Counted from the stretch's first letter, positions 42,111 through 55,699 are shown. The stretch: 64,000 bases of DNA from Gossypium raimondii (GCF_025698545.1 NC_068575.1:52709980-52773979), one strand, 5' to 3'. The notes: generated from the letters alone by a model not told the origin. Made by a program: numbers and translations.

Positions 42111-43339
42111 TTAGTCTCTTTCCCCTAATCACACTTACTCATGGGTGAGAAAATATTTTGAGAGAATAAATTAAAACTGAAATTTTTTTGTTGAAGTTAC
42201 AAAAATATAAATGGAGTCAAACTAATTTACAAAGTATATGATTCGAACTTTAAAAATGAGAACCTCAACCTTGCTGACTCTTCTAGGGCCCTGTTGACTG
42301 AAATTTTAAATGTGTTGAGTACGTTTAATTAAATTTTTTAATTATAATTTTGGTAACCATTATATATATATAACAAAGAATCCTGGTCCTCCTACCACTG
42401 AGAAAAGTGTAACCTCTATTCATATACCAACACCTTGCCCAACTGTTGGCTGATCCCTTTGCATCTTCATAAACATTACTACAGGGCACAGGCTCTCCAC
42501 ACCACTACCGTGTAAAGCAGTCATTATCTCCACTACCAATTTACTCTCTCGTTAGCTTTTCTACTCTATTATTTGAATTTTCTGAATTTGCTTGCATACT
42601 GTCTTAACTAATTAATTATCTGTATTTTATTGTATCATAATATAATATTTTTTTTATTTTCTAGAATATAATAAAGCTCAAGCATCCCGTAAAGCTTTTA
42701 TTTATTTATTTATTTAAAAAAGCAGTTCCTGCCAGTGCGGCACTGAAAGAATACAGACAACAATAAAATCAAGAGACGTAGAGTTGAAACTGAAATTTAA
42801 ACAAAATCTATTACAAAAGCTTCATACTCAAATCTGCGGCTAAGATGCCCACTAGACTAGACAACAAATCCTAGAAAAATGCACAATGGTTATTAAGCAT
42901 CCTCAAAAATCATGAAACACCATGGTTGCTGTGGCTGTCTTCGCTCTCTAATCCCGATTTCTCTTTTCATCTTCTCTCAATATTTTTAAATCGGATCAGT
43001 GATTGACACTATTAATTCGATTGATTTAATTAAAATATTATTAAAACTTTTTAAAATATATAAAAAATTAAAAATTCTAATTTAACCGTTGACTCAATCA
43101 ATTTGATCCAATTTAAATAACATTCTTTTCTCCGCCTTTCACACCAACAGCTGCTAAGGTGACTTTGCAATTAGGGTTCCGTCAGGGGTTGGGTCTGGGC
43201 TCTTTTCTTTCCTAATACATTTTCATGGATGCTTTCACTAAATTTAATAAAATAATATCAAACACTTAATTTTGGGTATATTTCATTTTATTTTAAGCAA
43301 TTTTTGGGTATATTTTAGTTTCTATGTTTTAGAGGTTGA

Positions 43340-43560
43340 TTCAATATCACGGTTAAAATATGTTTTGCTCTTTACAAATTTGAAATTTAGTCTCTATTTT
43401 TAGATTTTAAAATTCAAGCTTAATTATTAGTATTATTTTTTGTTAGCGTAACATTTTGAAGTAAAAAATACTTATCTAATTGCCATGCAGTGTTAACTGT
43501 TAAAATTTAAAATTTAAAAATCTAAATTTCAAATTTGTGAACATATTTTAAACAAATAGC
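43340..43560. repeat. Short inverted-repeat element, copy 1
   Basis: The left arm ggttaaaatatgtt...caaatttgaaatttagt pairs with the right arm ...taaatttcaaatttgtgaac...atattttaaac. It has the same terminal motif (GGTTAAAATATG) as the element at 44679-45036. No coding capacity. Confidence 0.55.
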
Positions 43561-44678
43561 AGCCATCAGTTAATATAAAATGAGAATATAAATGGAAACA
43601 ATTATAAGTAAAGTAGTGTTTTAAAATTAAAAGTGAGTCTAAGATGACCAAATAAAGTATGTTGTTTTTACTTTTGATTTCCTTTCCCCCTGCTTTTGTT
43701 CAACTTTGTAAGCATCCGAGTACTTTTCTTTTTTTTAATTACTACTAAATAATCATGGACCACCAAAATCATGTTCTCTTAACAGTAGTTTCAGGTTGGG
43801 AAGTACAGTTTGATGCAGAAGATTGGCTATGGGTAACCAGCAAATTCCATTTAAATATATATGAAATTGGGGAAAGGATATATTCTTTGACAACACATAC
43901 ACCTATTTGCTCTGAATATAGATAAAGTTGTGCCACAATATACATTTATTCAACCTCTTGCTTCACATTCTTCGCCACTATTCATTTTCAAACTTCTAAT
44001 CTCGAAAATCTTTAATATATAAATTAATTATAATATTAATTCTTCAGTTAACACTAATCTCTTTTCTTTATTATTAAAAAACCTAATCAAAATTAAATTG
44101 ATAATTCAAAGCATCTCTAATAATTGTCTTAATTTAATTAAGCAAATTTCGTTCGTCAATCGTTGAATTAGAACTTAGGCTCAATTTATTTTATTGAAAA
44201 TGGTTTTCGGAAAATATTTTCTGCATTTTCCTATATTTGTTTCATGGAAAACAACTTAATCAACGGAAAATGACTTACGGGTCAATGGAAAATAAACCAT
44301 TTTTCTTATAAAATGACCTACCTTCTTGAAGAGCGCAAGTCATCTTCCAAAAAAATTCTTTTATGGGTGATTTTATTTTTATATAAAAATTAATTAAGTC
44401 AAGTTTAACATTATTATATTATTAATAATTTTTATTTTAAAATATATAAAATTAATAAAATATTAATATAAAATATTCAACATTATTAAACATAAATATT
44501 TAATTATCTATAATTATTTTAATAAATTATTTAATATTTAATTTTATTTTAATATAAATTTTAAAAATAATTTTAAATAATCTTATTCATATATTAGTGA
44601 AAATATTTAATATCAATATTTGAATAACAAATATTTGTACAATTATAAATATATTAATAATAATGTTTTGTAGTATCT

Positions 44679-45036
44679 GATTAAAATATGCCATGAGTCT
44701 ATGTACTCTTCACAAATTGAAATTTAGCCTTTGTACTTTTATTTTCAAGAATTTAGTCTTTGTATTTTCAAATTTAAAATTAAGTCTAATTGTTAACATT
44801 CTTAAATTCTTTTGTCAATTTCGTTGTTGTCACATTTTAAATAAAAATACTCGATATTATTGTAATTAAAAATGATGTTATAATGAACATGAATTTAACA
44901 AAATATTTTTAATAGCGCTAACAATTTGAACACGAATTTTGATATCTAAAAAGTTGGACTAACCCAAAAATAAAAATACATTGACTAAATTTCAAATTTA
45001 TGAAGAGCACTAGGACTTATGACATATTTTAACCTA
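44679..45036. repeat. Inverted-repeat element, copy 2
   Basis: The left arm gattaaaatatgccatgagtc...cttcacaaattgaaattta pairs with the right arm taaatttcaaatttatgaag...gacttatgacatattttaacc. The flanks tagtat (left) and tagtat (right, within ctagtata) may be remnants of a target duplication. No coding capacity. Confidence 0.55.
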
Positions 45037-46216
45037 GTATAAAATATGAATGTTTTAATTATATAAGTATGAGTATTTGATTAAATAATGCTTAGCTTCA
45101 TTTGTCCCTTACAACTTTAATGTGTCAATATGTACTCTCGATATGTAATATATGTAATTTAAATTAAGTTTTAATTATTAAGTTTATATATGGCATTATT
45201 ATCAAATAAAAGTACATTGACTAAAAGGAAATTGCACTATAATATTCTATAACAAATATATTTATGTCATGTTTGTTTTACAAAGAACAATGTAAAGTAT
45301 AAATTTATAGATATAACATAAACTCAATTAAATAATGAAAAGATAAAAAATCTCAAATGTATGTTTGTTTCATTGAAAACAATTGTTATGAAATATTTGA
45401 AGGAAATTAGTCAAATAATAAAAATATTTTACATAGATTCATTCGAATACAAAAAATAAATCATTTTTCAAAATTATTTTTCACGCTTATTACAGCAAGT
45501 TGCTTGAGTTAATAACTAAACTATAGAGTTGAGTTCTTGGTGTTGGGTTGGTGATATGGTTTAATAAAGCGTGATAAATAATGATGATTAACAGATAATG
45601 ACTTCTTAATTATCAACTTAACATCAAATCATAATTTCTCCTGATTGTCTCTTGATCAAACCTTCCATCAGCTGCCACATGCAAACCCTATATTTTAAAC
45701 CTTTAAGTGATCCTAGTGGGTTACGTGGCATTATGTACTAAATCCAGAATCTTAAGAGTACCCCCCACAAAATGATCTCACTAGAAAATATAATTATAAA
45801 AATATGTAAAACATATGATTTCTGTTGTCTTGTTGAGAACCAAATATAGTAATCTTATCATGCAAGTTAAAACCTAACTGGTAGGTAATCCAACTTTAAT
45901 GTTATTGTTTATAATTAAATTGGGTCTCACTCTAGGCCATAGAGAGAGGTTGGTTTGCATCATCTTCAAGAAGCGTACAAGTGCATGTATTTAGTCCATA
46001 ATTTTCAAATTCGCATAATTTTTTAAGGTTTCTCAATTGGAATTTGGAACTCTTTTGAGAGCACTAAAAGTAGCGAAGACCAAAGTGGGGGACCAATGTC
46101 TATAATTGACAATTCCGAAAGGCTTAAAAGGAAAATTATTTAAGGTTGACTGATTTATAATTTTATAGTTTGTCATGTTAAGTCGAATAAATTTTATTTT
46201 TATTGTTTATATACAT

Positions 46217-46228
46217 TATATATAAATA
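46217..46228 (+). promoter_or_regulatory. TATA box of the NF-YB gene
   Basis: tatatataaata lies about 75 bp upstream of the ATG at 46302, a normal distance for a short leader. Confidence 0.5.
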
Positions 46229-46301
46229 TTTATCTATATAATCGTGAGTTAGTAATCAGAAACGACGTGTCTGAACTTAAAAGGATATTTAATTTTCTGA
46301 A

Positions 46302-46802
46302 ATGACGGATAAAATAGGGATTGATTCATATAGAGAAGGGCACAAGTACGACTTTGGTGGTGGTGGGGGTGGCTCAGGCGAGGATGGGTTCATTAAGGAA
46401 CAAGATAGGTTGCTACCGATAGCCAACGTTGGACGAATCATGAAGCAGATACTACCTCCTAATGCAAAGGTGTCCAAAGAAGCTAAAGAAACCTTGCAAG
46501 AATGTGTGTCGGAGTTCATTAGCTTCGTCACGGGTGAAGCATCGGATAAGTGTCACAGGGAAAAGCGCAAGACTGTTAACGGGGATGACATTTGTTGGGC
46601 ACTTGCAACGCTGGGGTTTGATAACTATGCTGAGCAATTAAAGAGGTATTTGCAAAGGTATAGGGAACAGGAAGGAGAAAGAGCTAACCAGCATAGCGCA
46701 GGGAACGTCCCTGAAGGAAAGGAAGAAACGTCAACTTACAGAGGCGAACTGCATAGCTCGCTCTCTCTAGGGCGTTTTGAAAGATGTAAAAGCATATGGT
46801 GA
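46302..46802 (+). CDS. NF-YB subunit of nuclear factor Y (NF-YB5-like)
   Basis: NF-YB is a histone-fold subunit that dimerises with NF-YC and, with NF-YA, binds CCAAT boxes. The 166-aa intronless frame has a Gly-rich N-terminus, then the core from about residue 33: [80 protein letters not shown] and [12 protein letters not shown]. This is a complete NF-YB DNA-binding and dimerisation domain. The intronless structure and the '[17 protein letters not shown]' version fit the non-LEC1 NF-YB4/5 group; the LEC1-specific Asp that replaces Lys in the core is not obvious. The C-terminal 35 residues are not conserved. The start at 46302 gives the usual short variable N-terminus. Confidence 0.92.
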   Translation: MTDKIGIDSYREGHKYDFGGGGGGSGEDGFIKEQDRLLPIANVGRIMKQILPPNAKVSKEAKETLQECVSEFISFVTGEASDKCHREKRKTVNGDDICWALATLGFDNYAEQLKRYLQRYREQEGERANQHSAGNVPEGKEETSTYRGELHSSLSLGRFERCKSIW

Positions 46803-48409
46803 TTATATTTCCCGACTTGAATTTACATTAACTATGTAGGATCATAAAGTAGCAGGGCTTGGGTTTGGGGCCTAAGCTAAAGCCTAAATGTGGTAGATGT
46901 TTTTTCAAAATTTCTGCTTCTGTGAGCTTAAAATCTGTGTGTTTGTTTTCTGATTGACTAATGTAAGCTTTAAGGATTATGAGAAGTGAAGCTAGCTCCC
47001 GTATGTTTCTTCCTTGAATTATTGAGTTTCTATTGCAGGTATTTTATTAGATCTCCAACAGCAGCCTAATTGGGAATTTTATATATGAAAATTTAAATGG
47101 TTTTGATTGCTAGTGGTACCCGTAGTAAACACTATTTCCAGTTGTAGTTAAAAAGATGAAATTGAAATTGAAATAATGAACACATAAATTATATCGAATA
47201 ATTCATTACAATTCTTGTTATAGGCTTTTTCTCCCTTGCAAGCTTAGTTAGAAACAGTAAAACATAATTAGCGCTCTCTAAAACTTGTAGATAAAATAGT
47301 AAACAAGTATTGGATACTTGTGAATCCCAACTAGTATGATAGCCATAAACCGCTGACATTTTGCCACAGTTCGACTTCTTCATTTAAAGTGAATCGCATT
47401 AGAAGTCTTCAAAAATCTTTGGAATATTTTCACCAATTATGATAACGTAAATTACAATCCAATATCCTTAAAAAAATTGTAAAAACAGTTAAAGTGATGA
47501 TATTAAAATATGGAAATAAGATATTTTAAGCATAATATGCAAAATTTTCAAGATGAAACTATGAAAACGAATCAACAAACCATGGACAAAATAAAGTTAT
47601 CACAACATCGAAGTACAACCACCATATTAAGAACATATATGGTAAAGAAAATAGTTTGCATCGTCACAGCAAGAAGAACCAAGCCAAAGCAATCAACGCT
47701 CACCTCCCCCTCCACAACTAAACTTTATCAAAATTCAAAAGGTTTCACAGTACACAAGCAAGAATATCTGGAAATTTATAGCAGACTGCACAACTCTTTT
47801 GCCTCGTAAGAAGCTTAATATGCTTCTTCAAATAGTCAGGTTGCTTGCCAATGCATGCAATTTTAGCATTTATGTGTTCTACCAATTTAGCATGTGGGGG
47901 AGCCAAAAAGATGGGGTGCTGGAATTTCATCATTTTAATAGTCTATATATTTATAATTTATAAAGGATTAAATCAAATTTTTATCATTTTGAAAGAGTCA
48001 AAATACAATCTTATCATTACTAATTTAAAATTTTATAAATTATAAAGTGCTTAAATTAAAATATTACCACTAGCCACTGAATTTAGCCTATCAAATTGAT
48101 TCGAATACATATCCTGGATATTTTTATCAATCATGATAAGTTAAATACCAGTTTAATATCCTTAAAATACATAAAAATAAGGAAATAGTAAATCCTGCCA
48201 CATCTAATGAATAACATATATATTCCAATTTTTTCGTTAAAAGAAAAGTAAAGAACAAAAATATGAAGAGCATAGGGAGCGGAAGCAAAATTAGACTATT
48301 TAGATATTAAGGAAGCTATTAGCATATAATATATGCTGATGATATAGTTTCACACATCTTACGCTGTTTCAATCCCATAATACAATAATTATTGTTCTAC
48401 ATAGATGTT
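46803..48409. other. Intergenic DNA between NF-YB and HAK5 (convergent 3' ends)
   Basis: The first few hundred bases are probably the NF-YB 3'UTR. An open stretch on the minus strand at 47745-47933 codes QHPIFLAPPHAKLVEHINAK and further residues. It looks protein-like in composition but I do not recognise it. Nothing else seen. Confidence 0.4.
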
Positions 48410-51400
48410 TTAAAGCTGGTAAGTCATGCCGACTTTAAGCATGCGCTTGTGAGGAATATCAAACACTGCCTCACTTTGTCTCAGGTTTCTCCTCAATAAA
48501 TTATAAGCATAATCAACCAAAATCCTCTTCATCACATTGGATTCTTTGCTTGCAATTACCTCGTTCTGTCCAATTAAATGAACAATACCAACTTCTTCCC
48601 ATGCTTTCTCTACTTGTTCTATTTCTTGTTCCATTATCTCTCGAAGCTTCTCTTCTTTTGCTTGCTTCGCTTTCGAAATCTCGTTGTGTTCGATTTCCCG
48701 ATCTGATTCTCTACCGGATTCAGTCATTTTTCCACCGATGGATAATGTTTGAATTTGCATCCAAGTTTCTTCTTGGATGAACTCTTTCAACCTTGTAATT
48801 AATGTCTCCTCAAAGGCCACCTCCCGCACATCGTTGTACCCGTATCGAACGGCACACTGAAAGGCAAATAGCGTTCTCGGTTCAACTCTTCGAAAAAAGT
48901 ATCTTTCTTCTGCTGGAACTTTATTAACGTGGAGCGATTTCATGGAAACAAAGACAATGATGGAATGCAACGCTGGTACATTCGAAACGTAGTGCTCGAA
49001 TATGGGTGGTATACCTTGAACCAACTCCGAATAGAACATTGCAAGCCCAGGAATCCTAGACATGTTTTTGTTCGTAAATATCTCGGTTAATCTTGCTGGA
49101 GAAATCATGTGGTCTAGCTCATAATGGTACTTCCTCCGATATACATTGTTCCAAACATACATTACAGTCATTAGGAAGGCCGAGAATGCCAGCGGCAAAT
49201 ACCCTCCCAAAGTAAATTTATAGAGAGCTGAACTCAAATACATAAGCTCCACAAACCCAATAGTAACAACATACAAGATTATCAAGAATATGTTAGTTTT
49301 CCATATCATGATCATGATGAGAACCAGTAAGGCTGATGTGAGTGTCATTACAAACACCACCGCAATCCCTGTAACAAATGGGAAATTAAATTAATATTGA
49401 AGAGATTTAAAGCATTGAAAATGAAAGAAGTAAATTTGGTACCATATGCATTGCCAATCTTTACAGTGGTCTTGAAACCAGAGGTGACACCAACACAAGC
49501 CAACATCAAAAAGTAATTGATCTCTGGGATGTAAACTTGTCCTTCATGATTTGCAGATGTGTGGACAACTTTGACACGTGGGAAACAACCTAGGGAGAGT
49601 GATTGATGAACTACTGAGAAAGTTCCTGAAATCATTGCTTGACTTGCTATGACTGAAGCCAAAATGGACACTACAAACATTGGCCAATACATAGGACCTG
49701 CATATATGCACACATATAATAATCGTAAGAGGCTACTTTAGTATATAAGAAGAAAAAAGACAAGACAATTTAATGTCCATGTCCATGGACCTGGAACTGA
49801 TTTAAAGAATGCATCAGAAGCCGAATCTGGATGTTGACGAAGGTAAGCGGATTGTCCGGTGTAAGCCAAAATCAAAGCCGGGTACACCATGGAGCACATG
49901 CTAACTTGAATGGATCGAACCGAGAAATGGCCAACATCAGCAAATAGTGCTTCGCCTCCTGAATGAAAGCATTGAGAAAAGCTATAAAAACTTGTATGAC
50001 AAAACTAACAATGGAGGAAGTATGGGGATGAAAGCGAACCGGTGGTGCAAAGAACAACTCCACCAAGGGAAACCCAAGCATCTTTTTTGTTCCTGATGAA
50101 GTATTCAACAATGTAGATTGGGTTGATGGCTTTAAGCACTGTGGTATCATGTTTTATGATGTTGTAGAAACCGATTCCACCGATTAAAATAAACCAGAGG
50201 CTAAGAATAGGAGCGAAGGTGTAACCCACTTTAGAAGTTCCAAATCTTTGAATCATGAAGAGGAACACCAATATCACTATTGATATCCCAGCTATCATAT
50301 CTGTTTTATTACACACCAAATTTAGTCTAGACTTCATACATAGTCGACATAAGACAAAAATAATGAAATATATATACCTTGTGTCAAGGCAGATGTTGCT
50401 TCCTTGACACCCCCCACGGCAGATAAAACTACAACATGAAATATTAATTAATAACAATGTAAAGAAATAAAAGAGAAAGTATAATTAATAAAGGGATTAG
50501 TGAATTACCGGAGATGGAAGGAGTGAGGATACTGTCGCCAATGACCATGGAAGTACCGAGCATGGTGATGAGCAATAAGAAAAGTTTGGCAAATTTGCTC
50601 TTCTCTAAGCTAGATTTGAGAACTGATGCTAGTTTCAGCCGCTTGCTTGGCAGTTCCAGTGTGTAATTCGATACTTGGCGGTCTTCAGCTTGTTGATTGG
50701 GGATCAAACTCACTTTCGCGTAACGACAAATTAACGAATAAAGTGCGAACGTTCCTCCTAATTTTAGATTACACGTCCATAAAATTTATCAAAACCATAT
50801 ATAACTCTTCGTTTTGGCATTTTGATTTCTTTTATCATAGTGATTTTGTTATATTAATTATCATAAAATAAAATGATTGATTTTTCTTCATTTTGTTAAT
50901 GCAATTGGACCCCCGCTCCCTCGATTAACTTGCTTGCGCCATTGTCTCTAGTATTTCATGGTTTTCCATTTCATCTAAAACTACAAGTAACTAAATCTAT
51001 TTCTTCCATAAAACCTTAACCCTCTGTAAAATTCTTTTATTCAATTTTTTTTATATTTACTATAACATATAGTATTTATAATATTTTAGATTTAATAGTA
51101 TAGTTTATTCCGATATTTCGTATTTATATTCCAAGTCTTTTTAAAAGATAGTTTAATTTTTCAAAACTTAATTTCCTTTTATCATTTTACTATTTATGTT
51201 CAAAACCATGTGTGTCTCTTCCAACAATATCGTTTTCAAGAAACTTATAAAACAACACTTGGATTATTGTCTAGCTTTTCTAATAAATATATGAGTTTTG
51301 ATTTGATATAACAAGAACAAATATCCTATTGTTTTTTGCTTTATGAATATGTCATAATTCAAGTATATTATAAATATATAATATTAATACTACTCAAAAC

Positions 51401-51960
51401 ATAAATGCTGTGAATTAATTGCAACAAATTTTGGTAGAAGAGCTTTACTGGAAACTCAAAAAAAAGAAATTAACGTATAGGTTGGACGTACCTTCGCCAT
51501 TATCGGTAGCTCGTAAGACAATAAAAACGTACTTAATCATAGGAAGGAGGGTAAGAGTATAAAAGACTAAAGAAAGGACTCCCAATACGTCATCTTTGTG
51601 TTTTATTCCATTACTGAAGGTGCTAGAGTAAACATAGAGTGGTGACGTTCCAATATCTCCGTAAACGATGCCTATGCTTTGAAATGCTAGATTCAACACC
51701 ACCCACCACTTCGTATCCTTCAATCCAATATATATTACATTTATGTGTACGTAGTATGTAAGTGGAAATTGTAAAGAGTAGGAAAAACAAGGGGTGGAGC
51801 GAATTACCTTAGAGTGTCTGCCATGGTGAGGTGGGGTTTTGGTGGAGATGAGGTCCATTGAACCATATGGTTTACGCAATGGAATTGAAGGGGTGTTGGC
51901 TTTGAGCTGGTCATCAGACATTGGAATGTCGAGCCGTGTTTGGACAACGACACTGGCCAT
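48410..51960 (-). CDS. HAK5: High-affinity K+ transporter, KUP/HAK/KT family (HAK5-like)
   Basis: This is a plasma-membrane K+ (proton-coupled) uptake transporter. Eight coding exons are 51960-51808, 51717-51492, 50757-50509, 50428-50378, 50300-50040, 49958-49791, 49697-49443 and 49368-48410; they sum to 2322 nt (773 aa), close to the 785 aa of Arabidopsis HAK5. Family motifs are [20 protein letters not shown] in TM1, the conserved [91 protein letters not shown] and PRVKVVHTS. About 12 membrane segments are followed by a long hydrophilic C-terminal tail ending in [15 protein letters not shown] and [12 protein letters not shown], as in cluster I (HAK5) proteins. The N-terminal 50 residues are lineage-specific. 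All junctions are GT-AG and no lesion is seen. A relic of a second first exon lies at 59913-60029. Confidence 0.92.
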
Positions 51961-52034
51961 TACTTCAAAAACAATCAAATAATTAAATACTTCCTTTTGA
52001 AAACCAAGACCTTAAGACCATATGCACCACAGAA

Positions 52035-52046
52035 TTTTATATATGG
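52035..52046 (-). promoter_or_regulatory. TATA box of the HAK5-like gene
   Basis: The minus-strand sequence is CCATATATAAAA, about 75 bp upstream of the ATG at 51960. It lies at the gene-proximal edge of the duplicated upstream region. Confidence 0.55.
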
Positions 52047-52059
52047 TGAGTCTGTTTTT

Positions 52060-54320
52060 TTTTCAAATATTGGGTTATCATTATCATATATTCTCCTAAT
52101 TTTCTTATGCTAAAATCAAACAAATTTATCTCAGTTTATTTTTAAAATGAAAATTATCTGAATTTTAAAAATTACTTTTAAAAGCAAAAGTTATCCCAAA
52201 TTATTGTATAAATTATTGTTAAAATGAAAATTATCACAATTTATTTTAAAATTACTTTTAAAAATTATCCAAATTTTTAAAATAATTTTAGAACATAAAA
52301 TAAGAAATTTTATTATTAAAAATATATGTTTTTATATGATCATTTATCTTTTATTTTTAAATATGAAAATCAAAACAGAAATGTTTAAAAATAGATAGAA
52401 TACAGTTTATCTTATTTTTAAATTATTGGTTTATTTTATTTTAAAATTATTTGTAAAATCATATATATTTTTAAATGGGATAAGTTACAAATCTGTACAT
52501 AAACTATAGTTTAATGTGCAATTGTATACACAAAATTTTGATTTTATCCAATATTGAAAATTATTAACATAATTATTGATATAACATCATTTTATGTTTA
52601 TATATTGCATACATGAATAATTATAATCATTCAATATAAAATAATTTGATGAATTTATTCCTTTAAATATGTACGATTAAATCAAAATTAAAGTTTCAAG
52701 TATAGATTTGAACCGCAATTAGAGTTTCACGTGTATAATTACACCAAATTAAATTTCATGTATACAATTGCACATTAAATCAAAATTCATGTATAATTCT
52801 GAGATTTATCCCTTTTAAATTTATGGTTTATCTTATTTTATTAAAAATAATAAATTAATTTTGTTAATATAAAATAATAAAGAAGAAAATGTTATGTGTC
52901 ATTAAATAAGGGATATCACGTGTCCACATTTACTAGGATAAACTTAATCTCAATTCTCAAAATAATTTTTATTTTTGAAAGTTAACAAAATTATTATTTT
53001 ACCTTTATTTAAACTCATAATATATGTTGAAAATATTATGATACTAAACTACACTTTTATTATAATTTAAAGAGAAATGATTCATTTAAACCGTGTAAAA
53101 CTTGGTTTTATAATCTTCCATCATTTTTATAGTATTAATATTTTAACAATGATTTGAGGACTCTTTTATTATACTCTTCTATAACTTTTATAACTTAAAA
53201 GGCTGTAAAAATTATAGAGAAACTTAATTTAATTGGTGGGATAAAATTTGAACATTTTTTGCATATTTATGGATTATCATTTGTTTGAAGTTACCCAAAA
53301 AAACATAACTACAACTCATATCCTTATCATATATTCTCCTAGTTTTTTATGGTGAAATCAAATAAGTTATCTTAATTTGTTTTAAATTAAAATTATAAAA
53401 AAATTAATTACTTTTAAAAAATATCCCATTTTATTTTTAAATTAGTTTTTAAAACAAAATTATCCAAATCCTTAAAAATTTTGAAAAGAAATTATTAAAA
53501 TGATTTGTTTTTATATGATCATTTATCTTTTATTTTTAAAATTTTCTACCATCCTATATTTTAAATAAATATTTAAAACTATTTTAAATATGAAAATCAA
53601 AACATAAATTTTCGTTTAAAAGAATAGCTTAGAATACAGTTTATCTTATTTTTAAATTATTGATTTATCTTAGTGTCCATTTTACGGTTCATATTCGGGA
53701 TTCGTGACTACTCTCTTAACGACACATTGCATCCAACTACTTATTAATTATTTTAAAATTAATTTTAACATCATATATATTTTAAATTTATGGTGTCTTA
53801 CTTTATAACAAATTTTAACAATAATAATTTAATTCAGTTAATATAAAAAAAATAAGGAAGAAAATATCATGCGCCATTAAATAGGGATGTCATTTGTTGT
53901 TAAAAGAGACTGCTCGCATTAGCTAAGGTCTTAGACCTTATACTATATAATATATGATATGATTAAAATGTAATAAATGATAAAATAATCTCAATTCTCA
54001 AAATATTTTTTTGGAAGTTAGTCTTTAATCATATATTCTCATTAGAATTTAATACAATGATAAAAATAAGGTCACGTATGTTAAAACATAATTTCAATTA
54101 TCAAAATATTTTTATTTTTATTTTTGGAAGTTAACTTAAGGTATTTACATAAATTTTAGACAAATTTATTCTTTTATCTATATTTATACTCATAATATAT
54201 ATTGAAATATTATGATCTTAAATTAGACTTTCATTATAATTTAAAAGGGAGGATACATTTAAAGTTAAACTGGTGTAAAATTTAAGTGGTTTTATGCTTT
54301 TGGTAACTTTGTATACTATT
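52060..54320. repeat. Tandem duplication (about 1.0-1.25 kb) upstream of HAK5
   Basis: Copy A (about 52060-53150) and copy B (about 53320-54320) share collinear blocks. These are tcatatattctcct at 52086/53328, tttatatgatcatttatctt at 52331/53512, gaatacagtttatcttattt at 52398/53632, a cattaaata-ggga-t block at 52900/53875, and the ctcataatatat-ttgaaa-tattatgat block at 53014/54190. Divergence is substantial, so it is old. Copy A alone carries the MITE at 52477-52812. No coding capacity. Confidence 0.75.
52477..52812. mobile_element. MITE with perfect 8-bp target duplication and a preserved empty site
   Basis: The 336-bp element starts gggataagttacaaatctgt and ends ctgagatttatccc, with arms sharing ttaatgtgcaattgtata and its complement. 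It is flanked by TTTTAAAT at 52469-52476 and 52813-52820. The sister duplicated copy at about 53770-53795 reads catatatattttaaatttat without the element, so it preserves the empty site. Confidence 0.85.
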
Positions 54321-55699
54321 AATATTTTAAGATATTTGTACTTTTCAATTTTCATACATTTAAATTTTTTAATCAATTTGATATCTCTATCATACCAATC
54401 TAGAATATTGTCTACATTAATATGTATTTAATGGCTAAGAGTTTTGTTTTACATAAAAGAATTAGATGAAAATTTTAATTTATGTTAAACTTAGCATACA
54501 TGATCTATGTGAATAGAGAATAAATTATAATGATTAGTTTGTTAAAATATTACTCTTATAAAAAGTTACGAAATTATATGAAATCACTTAAATTTTACAC
54601 TAATATAAATAGATCTCTACCAAACTAATATTAATTCTATTGATGGACAACATAAAAAGGCGTACACAAAAATATAATATAAAAAATAAGTTACTATAAA
54701 AACACATGAATAATTTATTTTATAACTAAAAATATTATGATTTAATAGATTGATAATATAACTAATTAATTTACATCAATTTTGCCAAAAATATTAAATT
54801 ATTGAATAGTACAAATCTAGCATAGTTTGTTCTTAAAACATTTTCTTTTATACTAAAACTTAAAATTTTTCATAACTCTTCTTAACCTTTAAATAAAATA
54901 AATAAATGCAAACACACCCAAACTCAAATTATTTTTCAAATATTATAAAATATACTTCTTAATTATGATTTAAAATTAATTTATTTTTAAATCGAATAGT
55001 TTAATTATTTTAATAATAATTACTTAAATCAACTATATAAAATAAAATCATTTTATTAAATAATAATAAAATTATAACCACATGTTCACATGCACCATAC
55101 TTAACATTACAAACTAGCCTATTTCCAAATACATACAATATATAGAATGCAAGCATAGAAAACGATTTTTTTTTTTAAAAATTTTCAGAACATCATTCCA
55201 CCATTAATAAGTGAAAAATTAAAAATGATAGTTTCAATTTTCTTCAAAATCAATACGCGCCAGCCGATATCATTATGTTACCTAGCTTCCATGCCAAACA
55301 GCCCAGGCCAAGTGGTACAAGAAAGCAAACTGTATGAAAACAGTACTAAGACTAATTTGAGCAAGTTTGATCCAAAAAAATCAAAGGAATCATGCCACTT
55401 ATAGCACCTGCCTTGAACAGTTGACTTTACAAAATTTGCACCATTACTAGGACAAACTTAATTCGGTGCACATAGGTAGAGCAGGAGCTCACTTTAGTCA
55501 AAATGGTACTGCAAATCTTGACCACCTGGTCGCTTTCACCAAACTTTACAAAATGCGCACCAGTAAATTTGGTGCATAAGTTAAGCCACTTTCACAAAGT
55601 GCCCACAATTCGAAGCAGGATCCAGCTGATTGCAAGGTCTCACTACTACCACTCAACAGCCTTTCAAGCTAGCTACATCGACTCATATAATAAATATGC
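54321..55699. other. Intergenic DNA between HAK5 upstream region and WEE1
   Basis: AT-rich without a gene. 55300-55430 is similar to 60265-60360 plus the sequence after 61320, showing that this flank is part of the HAK5 segmental duplication. The last part is the WEE1 3'UTR. Confidence 0.45.

Larger units (their letters stand above)
42114..46201. other. Gene-poor AT-rich interval with inverted-repeat elements
   Basis: No supported gene. Two related inverted-repeat elements lie at about 43340-43560 and 44679-45036. 44180-44340 carries the 'ggaaaatgacttacgg' type repeat common in plant genomes. The rest is AT-rich without structure I can name. Confidence 0.4.

Noticed and set aside
42241..42290. 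gattcgaact motif considered as a tRNA T-arm
   Set aside because: No acceptor stem, D-arm or anticodon arm can be drawn around it.
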